A stretch of DNA of 64,000 nucleotides from Paenibacillus hamazuiensis. Its GTDB lineage: Bacteria; Bacillota; Bacilli; Paenibacillales; NBRC-103111. The DNA lies in assembly GCF_023276405.1 (NCBI RefSeq), contig NZ_JALRMO010000001.1, positions 7,313,501 through 7,377,500 on the forward strand. Reading direction: 5' to 3'. This document shows positions 34,204 to 43,124 of the stretch, piece after piece. The position numbers and the translations under genes are program-made. Every line of letters begins with the position of its first letter. Positions within the stretch are counted from its first letter, which is position 1. The notes beneath the pieces were generated by a model. The model was not told the origin of the DNA. It made no database searches and was given only the letters and a program-made list of their open reading frames with translations.

Positions 34204-34566
34204 TTATTTCTTGGTACTCAGCCAGTCCGCCAAAGCGGCCACATCCTCAGGCTTCAGCTTCGTGCCGAAAGAGGGCATGCCGCCTCCGCCGTTTGAGATT
34301 TGTTTCGCGATCTGCTCCTTGCTCATTTTTCCGGCTACGTGCTGCAGATTCGTTTTCGGCCCGACCTTTCCCTCGAGGTTCGTGCCGTGGCAGGACATGC
34401 AGTTTTGCTTGAATAATTCCTGCACGGGCTGGGGCGCATCCGTCAAATACGGCCCTGGCCCGCTTTGCGCGAACTTGTCCGTTTTCCCGGCGGCGTCGCC
34501 GTTTCCGCAACCTCCCGCAAGCGCCGCCACAAGCAGGAGCGCGCCGCCGATCATCGCTTTTTTCAT
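34204..34566 (-). CDS. Lipoprotein cytochrome c (c550/c551-like)
   Basis: The 120-aa precursor has a lipoprotein signal (GGALLLVAALAGGC, lipobox Cys near residue 20), a Gly/Asp/Lys linker and a class I cytochrome c domain. The haem site is NCMSCHGTNLEGKVGP; the axial methionine is in GGGGMPSFG. It should shuttle electrons on the outer face of the membrane, like Bacillus CccA/CccB. I start at the ATG at 34566. It lies 28 bp downstream of a membrane-protein gene and is probably co-transcribed. Confidence 0.92.
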   Translation of the reverse strand: MKKAMIGGALLLVAALAGGCGNGDAAGKTDKFAQSGPGPYLTDAPQPVQELFKQNCMSCHGTNLEGKVGPKTNLQHVAGKMSKEQIAKQISNGGGGMPSFGTKLKPEDVAALADWLSTKK

Positions 34567-34594
34567 TGGTTTTATGCCCCCTCTCCCACAATAA

Positions 34595-35194
34595 TCAAGA
34601 TTCGGCATGCAGCGGTTTCCGCTGCGCCCTGATTTTCTTTCTCCGCCGCCGGCCCCGGTTCCAAAAACCGATCAGCCAGGCGAAGAATACCATGCTCAGC
34701 CCGCCGAAGCCTTCCAGCAGCATCGTCGAATAGCCGAGGTAACGCAGCGCTATCACTGCCGTGAGCGCAAACATCCACAAGCTTAAATAGAGCAGCGGCC
34801 TCCCCAGATACATGCTCACGAATGCGTATCCGATAGCTAGCACAAATCCGTGCAGGAGCGGTACGAAAAACGGATCGACCGCCTGTACGTAGTCCAGGAT
34901 CATCACCGTACCGATCAGCATCAGCACGCATAATGTAACCGTGCCGAGAAGCGCGAGGCTTGTCCGGCGGAGCAGGCTCCTTTTGCCAAAGAGGGAGAAC
35001 AGCAAGCTGAGCAGGACGGCGGCGTAAAACGAAATTCGTTCCACGCTCTCCAAATCCCGCCATTGGCTGAAAAAGCCAAGCACCCCTGCAATCATCCACT
35101 GGGCTCCCCAAATATATAAAAACACCGCGTACGGACGGGCTTTCTTTCGGTAATACGATTTCCGCTGCAGGCCGTATTCTTGAGTCTGTTCCAT
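34595..35194 (-). CDS. Integral membrane protein, unknown
   Basis: The 199-aa protein has a basic front (RKSYYRKKARP), about six membrane segments and a very basic tail (GRRRRKKIRAQRKP). Start ATG after aggtgattgg. It has no recognised motif. Its position before a cytochrome c gene hints at an electron-transfer or haem setting, but nothing in its sequence (few His) supports this directly. Confidence 0.65.
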   Translation of the reverse strand: MEQTQEYGLQRKSYYRKKARPYAVFLYIWGAQWMIAGVLGFFSQWRDLESVERISFYAAVLLSLLFSLFGKRSLLRRTSLALLGTVTLCVLMLIGTVMILDYVQAVDPFFVPLLHGFVLAIGYAFVSMYLGRPLLYLSLWMFALTAVIALRYLGYSTMLLEGFGGLSMVFFAWLIGFWNRGRRRRKKIRAQRKPLHAES

Positions 35195-35281
35195 GCTCCA
35201 ATCACCTATATCTAAAAATTTACAGTACCGTCAGCGTACACTTTTATCCGCGCGAAGTCAAACCTTGAGCGGCGGGTCCGA

Positions 35282-36139
35282 TCAGCCCGAAGGCGCAGCG
35301 TACCGGTGCCGCTTAGCATAGTCGCGCGGCGACATGCCGGTTACTTTTTTAAAAATGCGGCTGAAATAAAACTCGTCGTTATACCCTACGCTTGTCGCGA
35401 TCGATTTGAGTCGGTAGTCGGACATGACAAGCAGTTCTTTGGCGCGGTCGACGCGCAAATGGGTCAAGTAATCGATCGGGCTGTAGCCGATGTACTTTTT
35501 GAAAAGGCGGGAATAATGGCTGACGCTGAGGCCCGCCATGGCAGCCAAGCCTTCGAGGGTAAGCGGCTCCTGGAAATGCCCGATCATGTAATCCTGGGTC
35601 AGTTCGATCGCCGCGGTCGTATCCCCGGCCATTTTTTGCACGCGAAAGTCGGAAATTAACGCCAATAAAAATTCATGCAGCAAAATTTTGCGCCGCATCG
35701 CGGTCATATGGCCCCGCCGTTTCCACAGAAGGGTAAGCTGCTCCATCAAATAAATGAGCTGCGGCGGATTGTGCAGCGTATACATTCCCTCCAGCGGAAA
35801 AGGGGACTCGGCCGCCGCGCGGTGAATCCACTGTTCCTTCTCTTCGTAAGTTTCCGTATAATGAAAACGTAAGAAATAATATTCAATCGGATGCTCGGGA
35901 TCGGTTTTCCGTTCGACGGCCATGCCCGGGGTGAAAAAGAAAATTTTGCCCGGTTCGGCGGGATGCTGGGTACCGTTGATCGTGAAGGTGCCCTTCCCTT
36001 TGGTGATCAGCCAAAACGAATGATATTGGATCGTTCGCGTCGTCTGTTGCCAGCCTGGGGCTGTTTTTTGATGGCCGACCAGCAGGATCGAAATGATCAG
36101 CCTGTTGAGCCGGGCCGCGAGTTCGCCGGGAGTGAGCAT
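35282..36139 (-). CDS. AraC-family transcriptional regulator with cupin sensor domain
   Basis: The 285-aa protein has an N-terminal cupin-like AraC ligand-binding domain (about 20-130; SFWLITKGKGTFTINGT, PGKIFFFTPGMA) and a C-terminal double helix-turn-helix (about 180-280). The latter includes LEGLAAMAGLSVSHYSRLFKK, GYSPIDYLTHLRVDRAKELL, IATSVGYNDEFYFSRIFKK and MSPRDYAKRHR. In Paenibacillus such regulators usually control sugar-uptake genes. Here it stands alone, divergent from mutY, so its target is not evident. Confidence 0.9.
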   Translation of the reverse strand: MLTPGELAARLNRLIISILLVGHQKTAPGWQQTTRTIQYHSFWLITKGKGTFTINGTQHPAEPGKIFFFTPGMAVERKTDPEHPIEYYFLRFHYTETYEEKEQWIHRAAAESPFPLEGMYTLHNPPQLIYLMEQLTLLWKRRGHMTAMRRKILLHEFLLALISDFRVQKMAGDTTAAIELTQDYMIGHFQEPLTLEGLAAMAGLSVSHYSRLFKKYIGYSPIDYLTHLRVDRAKELLVMSDYRLKSIATSVGYNDEFYFSRIFKKVTGMSPRDYAKRHRYAAPSG

Positions 36140-36234
36140 CGGATAAGCCCTCCAGATTGAATGTGCTGATCTTCATTATACATGGCGCGGCAAGAAGCTG
36201 TCGATGCGATGAAAGACGGAAAAAGGAGACCATC

Positions 36235-37527
36235 ATGGACACCATAGATCAAAAAAAGCATTTTTCGGACGAGCTGCTCGCCTGGTACCGCCGCCACCAT
36301 CGCGACCTGCCTTGGCGGAGAAGCCGGAATCCTTATCACATATGGGTTTCGGAAATTATGCTGCAGCAAACACGGGTAGAGACCGTTATCCCTTACTTCG
36401 AGCGGTTTATCGAGCGTTTTCCGACCGTAGAGGCGCTGGCGCTGGCGCCGGAGGACGATGTGCTCAAGCTGTGGGAGGGGCTCGGCTATTATTCGCGGGC
36501 CCGCAACTTGCAGGCGGCGGTGAGGGAGGTGCACGAGCGTTACGGCGGGGTCGTTCCTTCCGAAAAAACGGAGATCGCCTCGCTCAAAGGCGTCGGCCCG
36601 TACACGTCGGGCGCTATCTTAAGCATCGCCTACAACAAGCCGGAGCCGGCGGTGGACGGCAACGTAATGCGGGTGCTTTCGCGGTATTTTCTGATCGAGG
36701 AAGACATCATGAAGCCGGGAACCCGCACGTTGATGGAAAAGCTCGCGAAGGAGCTGATCCCGGAAGGGGCCGCCGGGGATTTCAACCAGGCGATCATGGA
36801 GCTCGGCGCGACCGTATGCACGCCGCGCTCGCCGTACTGCCTCACGTGCCCGGTGCGGCTCGGCTGCACGGGCCATGCGGAGGGCAGGGAGGAAAGCCTG
36901 CCCGTGAAGAAAAAGGCGAAGCCGCCGCGCCCGGAGAAGCGCGTCGTCGCGCTGGTCGAAGGCGCGGGCGAGCTCGCCGGCCGCATCCTGATCCGCCAGC
37001 GCCCGCAGGAGGGGCTGCTGGCCCGGATGTGGGAGCTGCCGCATGTGGAGGTGGCGGCGCATGACGCCGCCGCCGCAGGAGCTGCGGCGCGCGGGCGCGG
37101 GCGAACACGCGGCCGGGTCGCGCTTGAACCGGCGGAGGCAGAGCGCGAGCCGGCAGGCGCCGCTGCGCACAGCGAGCTCGCCTCTGCGCAAGAGGCTGCC
37201 GCGGCAAGCGCAGCCGGGGCGGGCTTGCCCGCGCGCGACGCCGGTGCGCCGGCGCCGCTTCCCGGCCTCGCCGGGCATCTCGGCGCGGAGGGCATCGCAA
37301 TCGAGCCCGGCGAATGGTTCATGGACGCGGAGCATACGTTCAGCCACATTCACTGGGATATGAAGGTGTACCGCTGCCGCTTGAAGCAGGACTGGGCTGC
37401 GGGAGGCCATCTCCCGCAGCTGACGCCGTACCATTACCGCTGGATGGCCGCGGACGAGCTGGACCGGTATGCGTTTCCGAATGTGTTTTTGCGGATCATG
37501 AAAAGCTACTTTGCAGGAGAGAAGTAA
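36235..37527 (+). CDS. mutY: A/G-specific adenine glycosylase
   Basis: The enzyme removes adenine opposite 8-oxoguanine. The HhH-GPD part (about 1-225) contains SEIMLQQTRVETVIPYFERF (catalytic Glu), LKGVGPYTSGAILSIAYN, the catalytic Asp in PAVDGNVMRVLSR and the 4Fe-4S cysteines C-x6-C-x2-C-x5-C (ending RLGC). The C-terminal NUDIX-like 8-oxoG recognition domain is split by about 80 residues of Ala/Gly/Arg/Glu-rich low complexity (about 273-352, encoded by GC-rich DNA at 37050-37290). It resumes with EHTFSHIHWDMKVYRCRL. The ATG at 36235 has aaaaggag in front. Total 430 aa against about 350 usual. Confidence 0.93.
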   Translation: MDTIDQKKHFSDELLAWYRRHHRDLPWRRSRNPYHIWVSEIMLQQTRVETVIPYFERFIERFPTVEALALAPEDDVLKLWEGLGYYSRARNLQAAVREVHERYGGVVPSEKTEIASLKGVGPYTSGAILSIAYNKPEPAVDGNVMRVLSRYFLIEEDIMKPGTRTLMEKLAKELIPEGAAGDFNQAIMELGATVCTPRSPYCLTCPVRLGCTGHAEGREESLPVKKKAKPPRPEKRVVALVEGAGELAGRILIRQRPQEGLLARMWELPHVEVAAHDAAAAGAAARGRGRTRGRVALEPAEAEREPAGAAAHSELASAQEAAAASAAGAGLPARDAGAPAPLPGLAGHLGAEGIAIEPGEWFMDAEHTFSHIHWDMKVYRCRLKQDWAAGGHLPQLTPYHYRWMAADELDRYAFPNVFLRIMKSYFAGEK

Positions 37528-37556
37528 TCATTAATTTGCTGCCTTGCAGGAGAGAA

Positions 37557-37745
37557 GTAAGCGCAATTTCTTGGCTTATCGTCTCCGAATGGTTCATTTC
37601 GGGACTGGTAAGCGCAAAAAGTTGGATTATTTACCCTGACATATCCGGAAAGCCGGTTTATTCAGAGGCAATAAACCAAGCGGTTGCGCTTATTCGTTCC
37701 TTTTAGCCCGATTCTGCACGATATAAGCCAAGTTTTTGGTATTAT
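37557..37745. repeat. Mirror-symmetric four-copy intergenic repeat element, class II
   Basis: Units lie at 37557-37580 and 37608-37631 (forward) and 37670-37693 and 37722-37745 (inverted). They share the class II consensus of the element at 24001 (GTAAGCGCAA-N4-TTGGCTTAT type). Both pairs centre on 37651 within half a base. The last unit ends 21 bp before the next start codon, so the element may form the 5' leader of the phosphoesterase mRNA. Confidence 0.85.
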
Positions 37746-37766
37746 TGTCCAGGGAGGATGATGGAT

Positions 37767-38498
37767 ATGAAACTGGCATTACTCGCCGACATACACGGCA
37801 ATTATCATGCGCTGGAAGCTGTGCTGGAGGACATCGGGAAGCAGCGTGCGGACAAGGTGCTCGTGCTCGGCGATATCGTGTTCAAAGGCCCGCTGCCGGA
37901 GCGATGCGTCCGCGCGGTGCGCAGCCTGGGCACCGTCGTGCTGCAGGGCAACATCGACGAGCTTGTCGGCAAAGGCCGCATCCAGGACGGGTTCGCCAAG
38001 TCACCCGAGCACGAGGCCGCCTTGCAGCGCGAATTGGCGTGGAACCGCGAGCGGCTGAGCGCGGACGAGCTCGCGTATTTGGCGGGGCTGCCGCTGCTGC
38101 ACGAAGAGCAGCTGACCCCGCAGTTCAAGCTGCGGTGCGTGCATGCGACGCCGCACAGCCTGCTCGACATCGTGCTGCCGACGGCGGGGGATGCCCAGGT
38201 CGCCGCCATGTTCGGCGACAGCGGCGCAAATGCGGTCGCTTACGCGCACATTCACCTGCCGTATGTGAAGTATACGGCAGGGCGGGCCATCTTCAACACC
38301 GGCAGCGTCGGCCTGCCGTTCGATGGGGACACGCGCGCGTCGTATGCGCTGCTGGACACGGACGGCGGCGATTACGCCGTCACCATACGCCGCCTCCGCT
38401 ACGATCTGGACGCGGCGCTGGCGGCTTTTTCCGGCTCAGGCCATCCGTACGCCGAATCGGTTCAAACCGCTCTGAAAACCGGCTCTCGTCCGGCCTGA
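37767..38498 (+). CDS. Metallophosphoesterase (YfcE/MJ0936-like)
   Basis: The 243-aa protein has the calcineurin-like metal motifs LLADIHGNYHALEAVL, LVLGDIVFKGP, LQGNIDELV (GNxD in place of GNHD), and AYAHIHLPYV with NTGSVGLPFDGD. Small phosphodiesterases of this kind act on cyclic or dinucleotide substrates. Three ATG codons lie in a row; I choose 37767, nine bases after agggagg. A bidirectional terminator follows. Confidence 0.88.
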   Translation: MKLALLADIHGNYHALEAVLEDIGKQRADKVLVLGDIVFKGPLPERCVRAVRSLGTVVLQGNIDELVGKGRIQDGFAKSPEHEAALQRELAWNRERLSADELAYLAGLPLLHEEQLTPQFKLRCVHATPHSLLDIVLPTAGDAQVAAMFGDSGANAVAYAHIHLPYVKYTAGRAIFNTGSVGLPFDGDTRASYALLDTDGGDYAVTIRRLRYDLDAALAAFSGSGHPYAESVQTALKTGSRPA

Positions 38499-38510
38499 TG
38501 CACCAACGCC

Positions 38511-38552
38511 AAAAAGACACCCGGATTGTGGATTGCCCCCGGGTGTCTTTTT
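38511..38552. terminator. Bidirectional terminator
   Basis: AAAAAGACACCCGG (38511-38524) pairs with CCGGGTGTCTTTTT (38539-38552). It separates the phosphoesterase gene from the leftward Crp-type gene. Confidence 0.88.
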
Positions 38553-38611
38553 CTTTCGACGGCTTCATCGATTTGCTTTACATACCCATAGGCCGGACAT
38601 GCACTGATCGG

Positions 38612-39310
38612 CTACAGCTGGACCCGCTGCCGCAGCCCGTCGAAATCGCGGATCATGATCATTTTCTTTTCGATGGAAATGACCTTATCCTCCTGCAGCT
38701 CCTGCAGCACTTTGGTGACGGATTCGCGCACGGTGCCGACAAGATTGGCGAGCTGCTGATGCGTGAGTTTCACCGAAATCATCGTGCCGGACGCTTTCTT
38801 GACCCCGTGCTCGTCGGCGAGCCGCAAAATCGTCTTCATCGTTCGCGAGCGAACGTCGAGGAACGTCAGGTCGTAAATCAGCTCGTTGGCGCGCCTGAGT
38901 CGCTGCATCGTATCCTCGAGCAGCTTCAGGCACAGCTTCGGACTGCGTTCCATGAAGCTGAACAGCTGCGAGCGGGCCAGCGTATAAATGACGCTCGGCT
39001 CCATGGTTTCCGCCGTGGCGGAGCGGGCAAGCCCTTTTTGGATCAGCGCCATTTCGCCGAAGTAATCGCCGTCCCGAAACAGCGCGAGAATGATTTCCTT
39101 CGCGTTATCGATGCGGTAAATTTTGACGGCGCCGCTTTGAATCAGAAACAATTCGTCCCCGAGATCGCCTTCGAAAAACAAAATGCTGCCTTTCTTGAAT
39201 TTCCGCTCGATGAACAAAGGGGCGATCAGCTCCAGCTCTTCCGGAGAAAGGTCCTGAAACAAGGGGACATTTTGCAATAGGGGAATAATTTTATGCATGG
39301 AATAACTCAT
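38612..39310 (-). CDS. Crp/Fnr-family transcriptional regulator
   Basis: The protein has a cyclic-nucleotide-binding beta barrel (about 15-125: FKKGSILFFEGDLGDELFLI, GDYFGEMALIQKGLARSATA) and a C-terminal winged helix (about 150-230: KLTHQQLANLVGTVRESVTK, VLQELQEDKVISIEKKMIMI). No Fe-S cysteine cluster of the Fnr kind is present. Two starts are possible; I use 39310 (AGGA five bases upstream), giving 232 aa. It lies downstream of an HD-GYP gene with a gap of only about 20 bp, so the two probably form an operon. Confidence 0.88.
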   Translation of the reverse strand: MSYSMHKIIPLLQNVPLFQDLSPEELELIAPLFIERKFKKGSILFFEGDLGDELFLIQSGAVKIYRIDNAKEIILALFRDGDYFGEMALIQKGLARSATAETMEPSVIYTLARSQLFSFMERSPKLCLKLLEDTMQRLRRANELIYDLTFLDVRSRTMKTILRLADEHGVKKASGTMISVKLTHQQLANLVGTVRESVTKVLQELQEDKVISIEKKMIMIRDFDGLRQRVQL

Positions 39311-39330
39311 CTCTTTCCTGTACATCGATT

Positions 39331-40452
39331 CTAGGGCACCAACATGTCTACTCCTACGCGCTGAATCATGATGTGCAGGTGCTGGGACAAGTCGATTTCG
39401 TAAGGGATCCCAAGTTCTTCACCGTTTTCGTTTCGCAGGACGCGTACCGTTGGTCTGTGTTTGACGGAGGAATTGATTTTGGATACAATGCCGGATTGAC
39501 CCGTGCTTAAAGCAACGTCCTGACCGAGAGGGTAAATAGCGACTTTGTCCCTAAATAATTCGACCTTGTCTTTATCATACAACGTTCCGGCTCCGGCGAA
39601 AAGTATTTCCAGCGCTTGATCCGGCGGAATTGCGGCGCGATAGGGTCGGGGGTTCGTCATCGCATCGTATGCGTCCAGAAGTCCTACCCATTTGGCGAAA
39701 GGATGCACTTTATTTCCGGGAAGACCGAAAGGATATCCGCTTCCGTCGGTTTTTTCATGATGCAGCAGCGCGCAGTGGGCGGCCACAAGCGGAATGCCCG
39801 GAGAATTTTTCAAAATCGTAAAGCCGTATTCGGTATGCTTCTGGATTTTCTGAAATTCCGCGGAGGTCAGTGCCGTGTTTTTTTGCAGCAGGGGGAGCGG
39901 GATTTGCGTGTTGCCGATATCGTGGAAAAGAGCGCCTAAGCCCAACGTGTATTGTTCGTCCCGGGTCAGTCCCAAAATTATGCCTAGCTTGACGGCGTAA
40001 ACGCATACATTGAGCGCATTCTGGAAAAAGTGCTCGATTTGCGACGTGCTCGTGCGCAGCGCTCGGGTTACCATAATCGTATCGTTCAGCGTTGTCCTCT
40101 TCGCATCCAGATCGTCCATCACCAGCGACATGCATTGTCCCGCCGCCTTGGAGAAAGCTTTCAATTCGTTGAAATTGTTCGCGGCACCGGGCGAGCTGAG
40201 CTGGCTGAACAACCGGAGAAGCGAGTTTCTCAAAGCGACGCGCGTATCGTCCCGCAGAGCGTCTTCGATGATAATGTCGCTCGTTCGCGCGTCTTCGATA
40301 TACAGCTGGAAGTAGCCCATTTTCTTTAATTTATCGATCAAATTGCCGGTCAGCGTTACGTTGTAGCCGAGCAGCACTTTCCCGTCCTCGGCCGTTATGG
40401 CTTTTCCCAGTCTCATGCCCGGTTTGACCATGGATGTGGGCAGCAGTCTCAT
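39331..40452 (-). CDS. HD-GYP domain protein (probable c-di-GMP phosphodiesterase)
   Basis: The 373-aa protein has an N-terminal DUF3391-like region (LLPTSMVKPGMRLGKAITAE) and an HD-GYP domain (about 140-300). The latter shows HDIGNTQIPLPLL, a later HHEKTDGSGYPFGLPG with the intact GYP triad, and LLDAYDAMTNPRPYR. A C-terminal beta-rich tail includes VALSTGQSGIVSKINSS. The start ATG follows gaaggtgatg. HD-GYP enzymes hydrolyse c-di-GMP. The paralogue at 46094 shares the same domain order, but its GYP is altered. It leads an operon with the Crp-type regulator. Confidence 0.9.
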   Translation of the reverse strand: MRLLPTSMVKPGMRLGKAITAEDGKVLLGYNVTLTGNLIDKLKKMGYFQLYIEDARTSDIIIEDALRDDTRVALRNSLLRLFSQLSSPGAANNFNELKAFSKAAGQCMSLVMDDLDAKRTTLNDTIMVTRALRTSTSQIEHFFQNALNVCVYAVKLGIILGLTRDEQYTLGLGALFHDIGNTQIPLPLLQKNTALTSAEFQKIQKHTEYGFTILKNSPGIPLVAAHCALLHHEKTDGSGYPFGLPGNKVHPFAKWVGLLDAYDAMTNPRPYRAAIPPDQALEILFAGAGTLYDKDKVELFRDKVAIYPLGQDVALSTGQSGIVSKINSSVKHRPTVRVLRNENGEELGIPYEIDLSQHLHIMIQRVGVDMLVP

Positions 40453-40610
40453 ATTTGTGCATCACCTTCTCTAAAAGTCCCAAATATTCTTTGTTCAGGA
40501 ATCGATTCAAAATACATCCTCGCAAACATAAGGGCAATTATGCCATAAGAATCAGAAAAAAACTGTGGCATAAGCAACAAAATGAAATATTTATTTTGCA
40601 AAAGAAAAAA

Positions 40611-40648
40611 GGCCTAATTCCGAGTAGGAATTAAGGCCTCTTTTTTTG
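40611..40648. terminator. Terminator of sodA
   Basis: GGCCTAATTCC (40611-40621) pairs with GGAATTAAGGCC (40627-40638), with an A-run on the left and a T-run on the right. It can work in both directions and lies directly after sodA on the minus strand. Confidence 0.82.
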
Positions 40649-40654
40649 AAAGAA

Positions 40655-41269
40655 TTACTTCTTTGCCGCTTCGTAGCGCTTGTTAACCGCATCCCAGTTC
40701 ACAACGTTCCAGAACGCTGCGATGTAATCCGGGCGCTTGTTTTGATATTTCAGGTAGTAAGCGTGCTCCCATACGTCCAGACCGAGAACCGGCGTTTCGC
40801 CTTCCATGATCGGGCTGTCCTGGTTAGGCAAGCTGTATACTTTGAGTCCGCCGTCTTTGCCTACGGCGAGGAAAGCCCAGCCGCTGCCGAAACGGGTCGT
40901 TGCAGCTTTGGCGAATTCTTCTTTGAATTTATCGAAGCTGCCGAAAGTGCTGTTGATTGCATCCGCGATAGCGCCGCTAGGAGCGCCGCCGGCGTTCGGT
41001 CCGATCGTCTCCCAGAAGAGCGAGTGGTTGGCGTGGCCGCCTCCGTTGTTGCGAACGGCGGTACGGATATCTTCCGGTACGGCGTTCAGGTCGCCGATCA
41101 AATCTTCAACGGATTTGCTTTGCAGATCCGGATACTTCTCAAGAGCGGCGTTCAGGTTCGTTACATAAGTATTGTGGTGGCGGCCGTGGTGGATGTTCAT
41201 CGTCGTTTCATCGATGTGCGGCTCCAAAGCGTTTGCTGCATAAGGAAGAGCAGGTAACTGATGTGCCAT
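40655..41269 (-). CDS. sodA: Superoxide dismutase (Mn/Fe)
   Basis: The 204-aa enzyme has all metal ligands in place: the first His in [13 protein letters not shown], the second in [14 protein letters not shown], and Asp/His in [20 protein letters not shown]. The GGGHANH and FGSGWAFL pattern fits the Mn form. The ATG follows aggaggtatttttcgtt. It is a single gene with a strong terminator. A second, fused dismutase is encoded at 52910. Confidence 0.96.
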   Translation of the reverse strand: MAHQLPALPYAANALEPHIDETTMNIHHGRHHNTYVTNLNAALEKYPDLQSKSVEDLIGDLNAVPEDIRTAVRNNGGGHANHSLFWETIGPNAGGAPSGAIADAINSTFGSFDKFKEEFAKAATTRFGSGWAFLAVGKDGGLKVYSLPNQDSPIMEGETPVLGLDVWEHAYYLKYQNKRPDYIAAFWNVVNWDAVNKRYEAAKK

Positions 41270-41371
41270 AACGAAAAATACCTCCTAAATTTATGTAATT
41301 TTACTTTTCTATTATCGCCTATTTTCCATAATAAATCAACACTTATGTATATTAAGTATTAACGAAGAAAA

Positions 41372-41545
41372 CTACTTTTCCCGTTCCACCAGCTCGTCGA
41401 TAATCTGATTCAGCATTGCTGTCCCTTGCGCGTTCAGCCACGGCGACAAATCGCTCATCACCCTCTGATGATAATGCAGCTCTTCGCTTGTCCATTCGCT
41501 TGTTTTTCGGTCGTTCAATTCGTGAATCCTGCGGATTTGTTGCAT
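41372..41545 (-). CDS. Small helical protein (57 aa), unknown
   Basis: The ATG at 41545 has GGAAGGGG eight bases upstream. The sequence (QQIRRIHELNDRKTSEWTSE, then ELHYHQRVMSDLSPWLNAQG and TAMLNQIIDELVEREK) is amphipathic and charged, clearly protein-like, and has no membrane segment. An overlapping frame on the same strand lacks a ribosome site and was not chosen. Function unknown. Confidence 0.7.
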   Translation of the reverse strand: MQQIRRIHELNDRKTSEWTSEELHYHQRVMSDLSPWLNAQGTAMLNQIIDELVEREK

Positions 41546-41639
41546 AAACGAAACCCCTTCCGTCGAAAAGATTATTGTTTTCCATGTACTAGCTTTTAAA
41601 TAAACGATTTGAATTATACGTCCGGTCTGAAAATTGCAT

Positions 41640-41667
41640 GCAGCCGGCCCTTAAGAACCGGCTGCAT
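41640..41667. terminator. Inverted repeat, probable terminator of the Gln-rich gene
   Basis: GCAGCCGGCCC pairs with ACCGGCTGC around a TTAAGA centre. T-runs are weak on both sides. Confidence 0.55.
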
Positions 41668-41688
41668 TTAGCATTTGAATTCCTTCGA

Positions 41689-42288
41689 TCAATGAGTTTG
41701 CCACGACGGCTGGGTTTGATTTTGCTGCTGCTGGTTTTGCATATTTTGCTGCTGCATGCCCATCATTTGTCCGGATTGCTGCTGTGAGCTCATTTGCTGC
41801 AGCTGCTGCTGGGACTTTTCGATTTGCTGGCTCATTTGGTTGAGAACGTTAAACGATTGAATCGATTGGCTGACGCTGTTCAGCATTTGATTGACCTGCT
41901 GGATCGTTTGCTGCAGCTGCTGGAACGTTTGCTGCTGCTGCTGCTGGGCCTGGATGCGGAATTGCTGCATTTGGTTCAGCAGCTGGTTGGCTTGGTCGTT
42001 TTGCATGACGGACGATTGATTCCACGAAGCGGAGCTGGAGGACGGCTGCTGGTTTTGCAGCTGGCTTAAAGTGGACTGCATTTGTGCAAGCTGATTTTTA
42101 AGCGGATAAAGCTCTTCGCCGAGCTCTGCTTCCACTTTGCTTTTTGCGATAGCCTCTACGATTTTTTCGGTCTGCTTGTTCACGGATAATGCCTCCCTTG
42201 GAATGATGAATGGTCGATCCTGAATAAACCAATAAGACGCCAAAAGCCCGAGAAGGACAATAACCAGCAAGAGCGAAAACAGGACCAA
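41689..42288 (-). CDS. Membrane-anchored glutamine-rich coiled-coil protein
   Basis: The 199-aa product has one N-terminal membrane helix (LFSLLLVIVLLGLLASYWFI), a short acidic helix with KSKVEAELGEELYPLKNQLA, and a long Gln/Asn/Ser/Met-rich region with heptad spacing and pure Gln runs. It starts at a TTG nine bases after gggaggtg. Low complexity prevents homology calls. It may be an envelope-tethered scaffold or spore-related protein. Confidence 0.6.
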   Translation of the reverse strand: MVLFSLLLVIVLLGLLASYWFIQDRPFIIPREALSVNKQTEKIVEAIAKSKVEAELGEELYPLKNQLAQMQSTLSQLQNQQPSSSSASWNQSSVMQNDQANQLLNQMQQFRIQAQQQQQQTFQQLQQTIQQVNQMLNSVSQSIQSFNVLNQMSQQIEKSQQQLQQMSSQQQSGQMMGMQQQNMQNQQQQNQTQPSWQTH

Positions 42289-42559
42289 GATGTTTCACCT
42301 CCCTGCCAAGCGCACATCTCGGGTACACACGTATTATGGCTAAGCGAATTGTTTTTATCCTTGACCCGGTCATTCATATATTTGGGGCAAAATGATTTCA
42401 ATATACTTGAAAACGTTTACTAAAAAGCGCTTTCAAGAGAAAAATAAAAATTTTGTTAAGAAAATCACATTTTTTTATGAAATTCAGCAGGAATTGTGCG
42501 ATTTTTGTCGTATTTTCATATTTATAGTCATAGAAAAAAGAGTGCGGGGAGAGGCTTAT

Positions 42560-42982
42560 ATGTTGGTTCGGTCGTTTCAATTGTCGGATTACATTTCGAT
42601 CACTCAGCTTTTAAAGGACGTACTTTCCGAAGCCTGTTACGAAGAGACGATGGGGGCGTTTGCCCGCCAGTTGTCCTGGGACAGCGAGCTTGTTTTGGTA
42701 GCCGTCATTCAAGGAGAGATTGCCGGAGTCATTATCGGAACGATCGATAACAACAACGGCTACTACTACCGCATCGCCGTAGCGCCTGAACACCAGCGCC
42801 GGGGCATCGGCAAAGCGATGATCGAAGCGCTCAGGCAGCGGTTCAATCAGCGGAAAGTCCGCAAAATTCTCGTCACCGTAGATACGCACAACGAAGTCGT
42901 TCTTCCGGTTTACGAATCGGCCGGCTACAAGGCGGAGCATTTTTCCAGAACGACTCACCGGCTAAGCATCGTAAACGGCTGA
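42560..42982 (+). CDS. GNAT-family N-acetyltransferase
   Basis: The 140-aa protein has the GNAT acetyl-CoA loop YYRIAVAPEHQRRGIGKAMI and later VDTHNEVVLPVYESAGYKAE. The start MLVRSFQLSDYISITQLL is typical. I use the ATG at 42560 with ggggagagg upstream; the frame reaching back to 42392 crosses AT-rich leader DNA. It is followed by the DUF402 and lepB genes, so an operon is likely. Substrate unknown. Confidence 0.85.
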   Translation: MLVRSFQLSDYISITQLLKDVLSEACYEETMGAFARQLSWDSELVLVAVIQGEIAGVIIGTIDNNNGYYYRIAVAPEHQRRGIGKAMIEALRQRFNQRKVRKILVTVDTHNEVVLPVYESAGYKAEHFSRTTHRLSIVNG

Positions 42983-43124
42983 TTTGCCGAAAAACAATAA
43001 AATTTCCGCGTTTTCATACGAGCATATCTTTGAACCGTTGCAATTGGGGCTAAGATATGCTTTTCTATTAATAACGCTATTTTTTGAAGGAGTCGTTTAC
43101 TCGCTACGGAAGGGCTTGAACTTT

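Noticed and set aside
37736..39280. 514-codon plus-strand frame across the phosphoesterase gene, a terminator and the Crp gene
   Set aside because: It runs through a strong bidirectional terminator and two well-supported genes.
41352..41585. 77-codon minus-strand frame overlapping the 57-aa gene
   Set aside because: No ribosome site, whereas the overlapping 41372-41545 frame has GGAAGGGG at proper distance and protein-like composition.
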